From Alopecurus myosuroides (lineage: Eukaryota > Streptophyta > Magnoliopsida > Poales > Poaceae): a stretch of DNA of 64,000 bases. This document shows, one piece after another, positions 57,594 to 64,000 of this stretch; position 1 is the stretch's first letter; the number at the start of each line of letters is the position of its first letter. Position numbers and translations under genes: made by a program. The notes under the pieces are model-generated. The model was not told the origin of the DNA. It searched no databases and was given only the letters and a program-made list of their open reading frames with translations. Location of the stretch: positions 170,631,715 to 170,695,714 of the forward strand of contig CM054062.1 of the NCBI GenBank assembly GCA_028641055.1, given 5' to 3'.

Positions 57594-58569
57594 TTGTTAA
57601 TTCTATTAACAACCGTTCGACGAAAAACCCCTTGAACTATTTCAATTTTCCCCGAAACAATTCCGGAGCTGCCCAAAATATTCTTCGGTATTCCGTATCC
57701 TCTCTAAACGCTTCATCGAACCTTAAGTGTGTCTCCCTACGGTTCGTGTATATTATAGACATGATCGAGACTCCTCTCCGATCAATAATCAACAGCGGGG
57801 TCTGGAAAACCGTGATGACTCCTATATATTCAACGATGACTCTCGTGATCGTGTGAACCTTTCAACGTCGTAACGATTTCCCTTTGTCTCGCGATATATT
57901 ACTTGTCCGAGATCCGATCATCGGTATCCATTATACCTTGTTAGATCTCGTTATCCGACAAGTATTCTTTTCTCGTTCCCGTGATATAACATCCTTGTGA
58001 TCATATCACTTGCTTGCAAGAGGTGTCGATGTGATATCACCGAGAGGGCCCTGAGTATATCTATCCGTCATATTGGATGGACAAATCCCATTCTCGATCC
58101 ATGAGCTTCAACCAACACTTTCCGAATATCCAATGCCACCTTTATAGTCACCCTTTTACGGTGTGACGTTTGATGTCATCAAAGTATTCTTTCGGTATTA
58201 GTGATTAACATGATCTCATGGTCTAAGGAATAATGTTACTTCGAATGTAAGATATAACAACAAAACTAAATGACTTGATCGTATTGTTATACTTAGTTAG
58301 GGTTTAAGTTCATCATGTCATTCTCCTAATGACATGACCCCGTTATTAACAACATCCAATGTTCATGATCATGAAACCTTGATCATTTGTTTAATCAACG
58401 AGCTAGTTAAAAGAGAGGCTTCACTAGGAACGTCGGTTTGTTTATTAATCACACATGTATCAACGTTTCCGGTTAATACAATTCTAGCATGAGAAATAAA
58501 CATCTATCATAAACAAGGAATAATATATAATAAACACTTTATTATTGCCTCTCGGGCATATTCCCTTCA
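57560..58569 (-). repeat. Internal partial LTR at the duplication junction
   Basis: 1010 bp equivalent to 54013-55022 of the 3' LTR, with about 12 differences by eye. It keeps the LTR 5' end (TGAAGGGAATATG on the minus strand) and the adjoining PPT, but lacks the TATA-proximal and 3' parts. Confidence 0.92.
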
Positions 58570-58602
58570 GTCTCCCACTTGCACTAGGGGCAATAATCTA
58601 TA

Positions 58603-59942
58603 TTACATAGTGATGAATCTATCACCCATTGAGTTCTGGTGTTGATCATGTTTTGCCTTTGAGAGAGTTTTAGTCAACGGATCTGCCACATTCAGATCGG
58701 TATGTACTTTGCAAATCTTCACATCCCCATCTGCGACATGCTCACGGATGGAGTGAAAACGGCGCTTGATATGCTTGGAATTCTTGTGAGACCTTGGTTC
58801 CTTAGCATTGGCTATGGCACCATTGTTGTCACAATAGATAACCATTGGATCCAACGCACTCGGAACCACGCCTAGTTCGGATATGAATTCCTTCATCCAA
58901 ACTGCTTCATGTGTTGCCTCCGAGGCAGCAACATATTCCGCTTCTGTTGATGATCCCGCCACCACGGATTGCTTGGAACTCCTCCAGCTTACAGCTCCTC
59001 CATTCATAATAAATACGTACCCGGACTGAGACTTAGAGTCATCCGGATCAGTGTTGAAGCTAGCATCGACGTAACATCTTGCGACGAGCTCTTCTTCACC
59101 GCCATATACGAGAAACATATCCTTAGTTCTTCTCAAGTACTTTAGGATATTCTTGACCGCAGTCCAGTGTTCCAAACCTGGATTGGATTGGTACCTACTA
59201 GTCAAACTAATAGCATGTGCCACATCCGGTCTTGTACATAGCATAGCATACATGATAGAACCTATGGCTGAAGCATAGGGAGTCTTATTCATCTTTTCTC
59301 TATCTTCTGATGTAGCTGGACATTGAGTCTTACTCAACGTCTTGCCTTGCAACATAGGTAGGAACCCTTTCCTACTATCTTCCATTTTGAACTTCTTCAA
59401 AATCTTGTCAAGGTATGTACTTTGCGAAAGTCCAATTAAGCGTCTTGATCTATCCCTGTAGATTTTGATGCCCAATATATAAGCTGCTTCACCGAGGTCT
59501 TTCATCGAAAAACTATTGTTCAAATAACCTTTTACGCTTTTTAAAAGTTCTATATCATTTCCAATCAACAATATGTCATCCACATATAGTACCAGAAATG
59601 CTACAGAGCTCCCACTCACTTTCTTGTAAATACAAGCTTCTCCGTATGTTTGGACAAATCCAAAACCTTTGATCACCTTATCAAAACGGAGGTTCCAACT
59701 TTGGGATGCTTGCTTCAGTCCATAAATGGAACGTTGAAGCTTACACACCTTGTCAGCATCCTTAGGATCAACAAAACCTTTGGGTTGCATCATATACAAC
59801 TCTTCCTCAATGTCACCAATAAGGAACGCCGTTTTGACATCCATCTGCCATATTTCATAATCGAAAAATGCAGCAACTGCTAACATAATCCTAACTGACT
59901 TAAGCATTGCTACTGGTGAGAAAGTCTCATCATAGTCAACTC
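58603..59942 (-). pseudogene. Copia RT-RNase H segment downstream of a premature stop
   Basis: 434 residues open from 59907. RT has YVDD at residues 108-111, and RNase H has Asp281 (CYVDASF), Glu322/Glu324 (SSTEAEYVA) and Asp360 (YCDNNGA). It is separated from the upstream polyprotein by one TGA at 59940-59942, where the second copy has TTA (Leu). Without that stop it would continue the 881-residue upstream frame directly. It ends two codons from the same terminus as the duplicate copy. Confidence 0.88.
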
Positions 59943-62586
59943 ATTGAATTTGTCGGAAAACTTTTGCGACAAGTCGAGCTTTATAGACGGTCACATTACC
60001 ATCAGCGTCAGTTTTCTTTTTAAAGATCCATTTGTTCTCAACGGCCTTGCGGTCATTGGGTAAATCCACCAAAGTCCAAACTTGGTTTTCGTACATGGAT
60101 CCTATTTCGGATTTCATGGCTTCAAGCCATTTGTTGGAATCTGGGCTCATCATTGCTTCCTCATATGTCGCAGGGTCATCACCTCCATCTACCATGAAGT
60201 TTAATACGGGATCTCCGTACAGTTCAGGAGATGTACGTTCCCTAGTTGACCTGCGAGGTGCGGTAGTTTCCTCTACTGGAGTTTCATGATCTAGATCATT
60301 ATCTCTCTCTTCAACTGACGGGGTCAACTCCGGAACAACTTCCGGCGCTGCGCTACTCGCCATTCCAAGAAGAGAAGGTTCAATAACCTCATCGAGTTCT
60401 ACCTTCCTACTATTCACACCCTTCGAGAGAAACTCCTTCTCCAAAAAGGATCCATTCTTGGCAACGAAAATCTTGCCTTCGGAGCTGTGATAGAAGGTGT
60501 ACCCTATTGTTTCTTTAGGGTATCCTATGAAGACACATTTTTCCGCTTTGGGTTCGAGTTTATCAGGTTGAAGCTTCTTCACATAAACATCGGATCCCCA
60601 AACTTTTAGAAATGACAGCTTAGGTTTGTTTCCAAACCATAATTCATACGGTGTCATTTCAACGGATTTAGATGGTGCCCTATTTAAAGTGAATGCAGCG
60701 GTCTCTAGTGCATAACCCCAAAACGATAGTGGCAAATCTGTAAGAGACATCATAGATCGAACCATATCTAATAAAGTACGATTACGACGTTCGGAAACAC
60801 CATTACGCTGTGGTGTTCCGGCAGGTGTGAGTTGTGAAACTATTCCACATTGTTTCATATGCATGCCAAACTCGTAACTTAGACATTCACCTCCACGATC
60901 AGACCGTAGAAATTTAATCTTTCTGTTACGATGATTTCCAACTTCATACTGAAATTCTTTGAACTTTTCAAACGTTTCAGATTTGTGTTTCATTAAGTAA
61001 ATATACCCATATCTACTCAAATCATCTGTGAAAGTGACAAAATAACGATATCCACCGCGTGCCGATACACTCATTGGTCCACATACATCAGTATGTATGA
61101 TTTCCAGTAAGTCTGTCGCCCGTTCCATAGATCCGGAAAACGGGGTTCTAGTCATCTTGCCCATAAGGCATGGTTCACATGTTTCAAATGATTCATAATC
61201 AAGTGATTCTAAGAGTCCATCAGAATGGAGCTTCTTCATGCGTTTAACACCAATATGACCTAAGCGGCAATGCCACAAATAAGTAGCAATATCATCATTT
61301 AACTTAATTCTTTTGGCATTCACATTATGAATATGTGTATCAACATTATCAAGATTCAAAAGAAATAAACCATTCTTCTCAGGTGCATGACCATAAAAGA
61401 TATTATTCATATAAATCGAACAACCATTGTTCTCGGACTTAAAGGAATAACCGTCCCGCATTAAGCAAGATCCAGAAACGATATTCATGCTTAATGCGGG
61501 CACCAAATAACATTTATTGAGGTTTATAACTAATCCCGATGGTAGATGTAGAGGTAGCGTCCCGATGGCGATCACGTCAACTCTTGATCCATTGCCGACG
61601 CGCATCGTCACCTCATCCTTTGCTAGTGGTCGCTTATTCTGTAGCTCCTGTTTCGAGTTACATATGTGAGCAACCGAACCAGTATCAAATACCCAGGTGC
61701 TACTGCGAGTACTAGTAAGGTACACATCAATAACAAGTATATCATATATACCTTTGTTCACTTTGCCGGCCTTCTTATCTGCCAGATACTTGGGGCAATT
61801 GCGCTTCCAGTGGCCAGTACCCTTGCAATAGAAACACTCAGTCTCAGGCTTAGGGCCATGCCTGGTTTTGTTCTCAGTAGTAGCAACAGATTTGCCACGC
61901 TTCTTGAAGTTTACCCTTGGCTTGCCTTTCTTGCCTTTCTTGAAACTAGTGGTCTTATTGGTCATCAACACTTGATGTTCTTTCTTGATCTCCACTTCAG
62001 CAGTTTTAAGCATCGAGAGAAGCTCAGGAAGAGACTTCTTCATGCTCTGCATATTATAGTTCATCACGAAGTTCTTGTAACTAGGTGGCAGAGATTGGAG
62101 AACACGATGTATCCCTAGCTCAATGGGAATCGATATTCCCAAGGCTATGAGCTTATCAGCGTACGCAGACATTTTGAGTACGTGCTCACTAACGGAGCTG
62201 TTCTCTTCCATCATGCAGCTAAAGAACTTTTTTGAAGCGTCATAACTCTCAACTGCGGCATGGGTATCGAAAATCATTTTCAATTCTCCCATTGTGGCAT
62301 AAGCAGTGCTGTTCTCGAAACGTTTTCGCAGCTCTGGCTCTAATCCATAGAGGATGCCGCAGTGAACTATACTGTGGTCTTCTTGTTGAGTCAGATAAAC
62401 ATTTTTATCTTCATCAGAAGCATCAGCAGCGGGCTGGTCACCTAGAGGTGCATCAAGCACATAGAGCTTCTTGCAAGCGGTGAGGAGAATCCTCAGGTTA
62501 AGTGCCCAGTTGGTAAAGTTGCTTCCATTGTTCGCTAATTTCTCTTTCTCCATGAACATATTGAAATTGAATGTAGGTGGTGCCAT
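59941..62586 (-). CDS. Copia Gag-PR-INT polyprotein, first part (one stop before RT is complete)
   Basis: 881 residues from ATG at 62586. Gag has the EKEKLANNGSNFTNW and YVLDAPLG start typical of BARE/Angela lineages and a CCHC zinc knuckle (Cys251, Cys254, His259, Cys264). The protease has DTGS at 301-304. Integrase has the HHCC zinc site (His439, His444, Cys470, Cys473) and the catalytic Asp500, Asp563 and Glu599 (HTDVCGP, RSDRGGE, NGVSERRN). The frame then enters RT (ENKWIFKKKTDADG) and stops at 59940. In life it makes virus-like particles in the cytoplasm and inserts the cDNA. All catalytic residues I checked are present, so it decayed only recently. Confidence 0.9.
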   Translation of the reverse strand: MAPPTFNFNMFMEKEKLANNGSNFTNWALNLRILLTACKKLYVLDAPLGDQPAADASDEDKNVYLTQQEDHSIVHCGILYGLEPELRKRFENSTAYATMGELKMIFDTHAAVESYDASKKFFSCMMEENSSVSEHVLKMSAYADKLIALGISIPIELGIHRVLQSLPPSYKNFVMNYNMQSMKKSLPELLSMLKTAEVEIKKEHQVLMTNKTTSFKKGKKGKPRVNFKKRGKSVATTENKTRHGPKPETECFYCKGTGHWKRNCPKYLADKKAGKVNKGIYDILVIDVYLTSTRSSTWVFDTGSVAHICNSKQELQNKRPLAKDEVTMRVGNGSRVDVIAIGTLPLHLPSGLVINLNKCYLVPALSMNIVSGSCLMRDGYSFKSENNGCSIYMNNIFYGHAPEKNGLFLLNLDNVDTHIHNVNAKRIKLNDDIATYLWHCRLGHIGVKRMKKLHSDGLLESLDYESFETCEPCLMGKMTRTPFSGSMERATDLLEIIHTDVCGPMSVSARGGYRYFVTFTDDLSRYGYIYLMKHKSETFEKFKEFQYEVGNHRNRKIKFLRSDRGGECLSYEFGMHMKQCGIVSQLTPAGTPQRNGVSERRNRTLLDMVRSMMSLTDLPLSFWGYALETAAFTLNRAPSKSVEMTPYELWFGNKPKLSFLKVWGSDVYVKKLQPDKLEPKAEKCVFIGYPKETIGYTFYHSSEGKIFVAKNGSFLEKEFLSKGVNSRKVELDEVIEPSLLGMASSAAPEVVPELTPSVEERDNDLDHETPVEETTAPRRSTRERTSPELYGDPVLNFMVDGGDDPATYEEAMMSPDSNKWLEAMKSEIGSMYENQVWTLVDLPNDRKAVENKWIFKKKTDADGNVTVYKARLVAKVFRQIQ

Positions 62587-63744
62587 GATCTACAACATAT
62601 TTGCGAAGACTATTTAGACTATGTTTATGATAAATTAAGTTCAAGTTAATTCTAAAATTATCCCATGAACTCCCACTCAAAAACAACATCCCTCTTAGTT
62701 GTCTTTAGTGATTACACGAACCAAATTCACTACACCGAAACCGATCATCACGTGAGACGGTGCAGTTGCAAAGGCGAACATCAACATGTTCATCAAATCA
62801 TTCATATGACTCATGTTTTACCTTTCGGTTACGTGTTCCGAGGCCATGTCTGTACATGCTAGGCTCGCCAAGTAGAATCATTGTATTGCATGTGTTTCAA
62901 GGCCATGTCTGTACATTCTAGGCTTGAAAACACCCGTTGTATGCGAACGTTGAGTCTATCACACCCGATCATCACGTGGTGTCTCGAAACGACGAACTTT
63001 CTTAACGGTGCATACTTAAGGAAGAACACATTATTATCTTGATATTAAGTGAGAGGGATCATCTTATAATGCTACCGTCGCGATCTAAGGAAAATAAGAT
63101 GCATAAAAGGATAAACATCACATGCATGGATAATGTGATATGATATGGTCCTTCTTGCACTTGATCTCCATCTTGTGCATCATGGTATGATCTCCATCAT
63201 TCCACCGGCGTGGCACCAAGGTCCGTGGCACCTCCATCTTGATTGTCCATTACAACATATCACATGGATATGACATACAACACGCATGCCATACAATAAG
63301 ACAACCATATGGCTCCAGCCGGTATGTCAATAATTTACAAAAGATATCATCTCATACATAACGTTTGTAACATTGACCATATCACATCACATGCCCTGCA
63401 AAAACAAGTTAGACGCCTCTAATTTATTTTTGCATGTTTTACGTGGCTTTGGGCTTACGAGGATAGAACCGTTCATACCTACGTACAAGAACCACAACGT
63501 TGATAAAATATATTTTTAACAACCCTTTGTAGATTAGATCTTAACTATAGTAGGAGAAACGGACACCCCCTTAGTCACATGTGAGACAATTCTTGCGTAC
63601 ATAGTACACGTAAACTGAGTCCGGGGTAGCTTCATCCTACTATGCCACTAAGATCATAAAATACTCAAAGAGACAAAAACATGATCATCAACGCCCACAT
63701 ACTCCTATGTGTTCTACCCGTACAATTCATCTACGCATAGATCC
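62587..63744 (-). other. Copia 5' untranslated leader
   Basis: About 1.16 kb between the gag ATG and the PBS with no supported gene. It shares the 'gttagacgcctctaa' block with the decayed Copia element near 14200. A 'ggccatgtctgtacat-ctaggct' motif is repeated near 62842 and 62903. Confidence 0.75.
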
Positions 63745-63757
63745 GGCTCTGATACCA
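63745..63757 (-). other. Copia primer-binding site (initiator Met tRNA)
   Basis: On the minus strand TGGTATCAGAGCC, one base after the end of the 5' LTR. Confidence 0.92.
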
Positions 63758-63758
63758 C

Positions 63759-64000
63759 TGAAGGGGAACATAGCATAGAAAACAAAAAATTTCCTACACG
63801 CGATAAACCCAAATGGCCAAGATCTAATCTATGAGATGAAAGGCAACGGGGAGAAAGAGAGTCTTGAGATAACATACCCTCGAAGACTCAAAGTGGTACG
63901 AGAAAAGATCTCGTGGTTGGCGTAGTCGTTCTCACGCCGATCCCGAGCGAGAAGAAGAGCACCGCAATCCGGCGGTGCCTCCGTAATCGGTCACACGTTC
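63759..64000 (-). repeat. 5' LTR of the Copia element, truncated by the window end
   Basis: 242 bp matching 53368-53609 with two differences by eye (positions equivalent to GAACGTAG/GAACATAG and GAAAAAATC/GAAAAGATC). Confidence 0.92.

Larger units (their letters stand above)
53368..64000 (-). mobile_element. BARE/Angela-type Copia element with an internal 3547-bp tandem duplication
   Basis: The left (3') LTR is 53368-55022 and the right (5') LTR starts at 63759, running off the window. Minus-strand order is: 5' LTR, PBS, leader, gag-PR-INT-RT-RH (62586 to 58603, one stop), PPT, partial LTR (58569-57560), a second INT-RT-RH (57559 to 55056), PPT, 3' LTR. Interval 54008-57554 is repeated at 57555-61101. 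The join is at TTCCA, present in both parental sequences (54008-54012 in the LTR, 61102-61106 in INT). The two copies differ at roughly 1 percent by eye. It inserted in a Gypsy LTR after CAATG (53363-53367). Confidence 0.93.

Noticed and set aside
54001..57856. Near-identical 93-102 aa ORFs at 54001-54309 and 57575-57856
   Set aside because: Both are antisense frames in duplicated Copia LTR sequence; similarity follows from the 3547-bp duplication.
61666..62118. 150-aa plus-strand ORF
   Set aside because: Antisense shadow of Copia gag and protease.
1..64000. CRISPR arrays, operons, riboswitches or bacterial origins
   Set aside because: The sequence is plant nuclear DNA; no spaced direct-repeat array or prokaryotic gene organisation is present.

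Overview
The window is repeat-rich plant nuclear DNA of the Triticeae type (wheat, Aegilops, barley or rye). Most of it is nested LTR retrotransposons: a BARE/Angela-like Copia element, a Sabrina/WHAM-like Gypsy element primed by tRNA-Asp, and a large-LTR non-autonomous Gypsy element. It also holds decayed L1-type LINEs and a Stowaway MITE. The only convincing host protein genes are two tandem two-exon genes at 7960-8597 and 11822-12463. Both encode small secreted phylloplanin-like proteins (176 and 168 aa). Their promoters are duplicated along with them, and the space between them has since filled with a Copia-like LTR, a SINE-like piece and a LINE fragment. I cannot name the species, and all alignments were done by eye.

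Layout. 1-2435: end of a Gypsy LTR inserted in a LINE (2436-5403). 5404-7330: unassigned DNA, a Stowaway MITE and an inverted Copia-like LTR. 7330-12650: the phylloplanin pair. 13160-18158: a decayed minus-strand Copia element, interrupted by a solo LTR (14963-16352, TSD TTACC). 18159-40080: an older sequence that looks like a minus-strand transcription unit, split by a solo LTR (18297-19842, TSD GACAC) and by a full Athila-like Gypsy element (19955-39059, TSD GAATC). That element's gag is itself split by a very young 11.1-kb element (22373-33483, TSD GCAAC). 40085-44542: a decayed multi-exon 'gypsy-type transposon' (Transposase_28-like) gene. It is interrupted by a minus-strand Gypsy element (44543-53367), whose 5' LTR is interrupted by a minus-strand Copia element (53368 to beyond 64000).

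Most notable are: (1) the Copia element with an internal 3547-bp tandem duplication joined at a 5-bp microhomology, giving LTR / int-rt-rh / partial LTR / gag-pr-int-rt-rh / LTR; (2) the Transposase_28-like pseudogene, where eight of nine in-frame stops are TAG and the ninth is TGA, as expected from deamination of methylated CAG and CGA codons; (3) the phylloplanin pair, with the first gene bracketed by inverted LTR copies; and (4) target-site duplications that allow the insertion order to be read directly.
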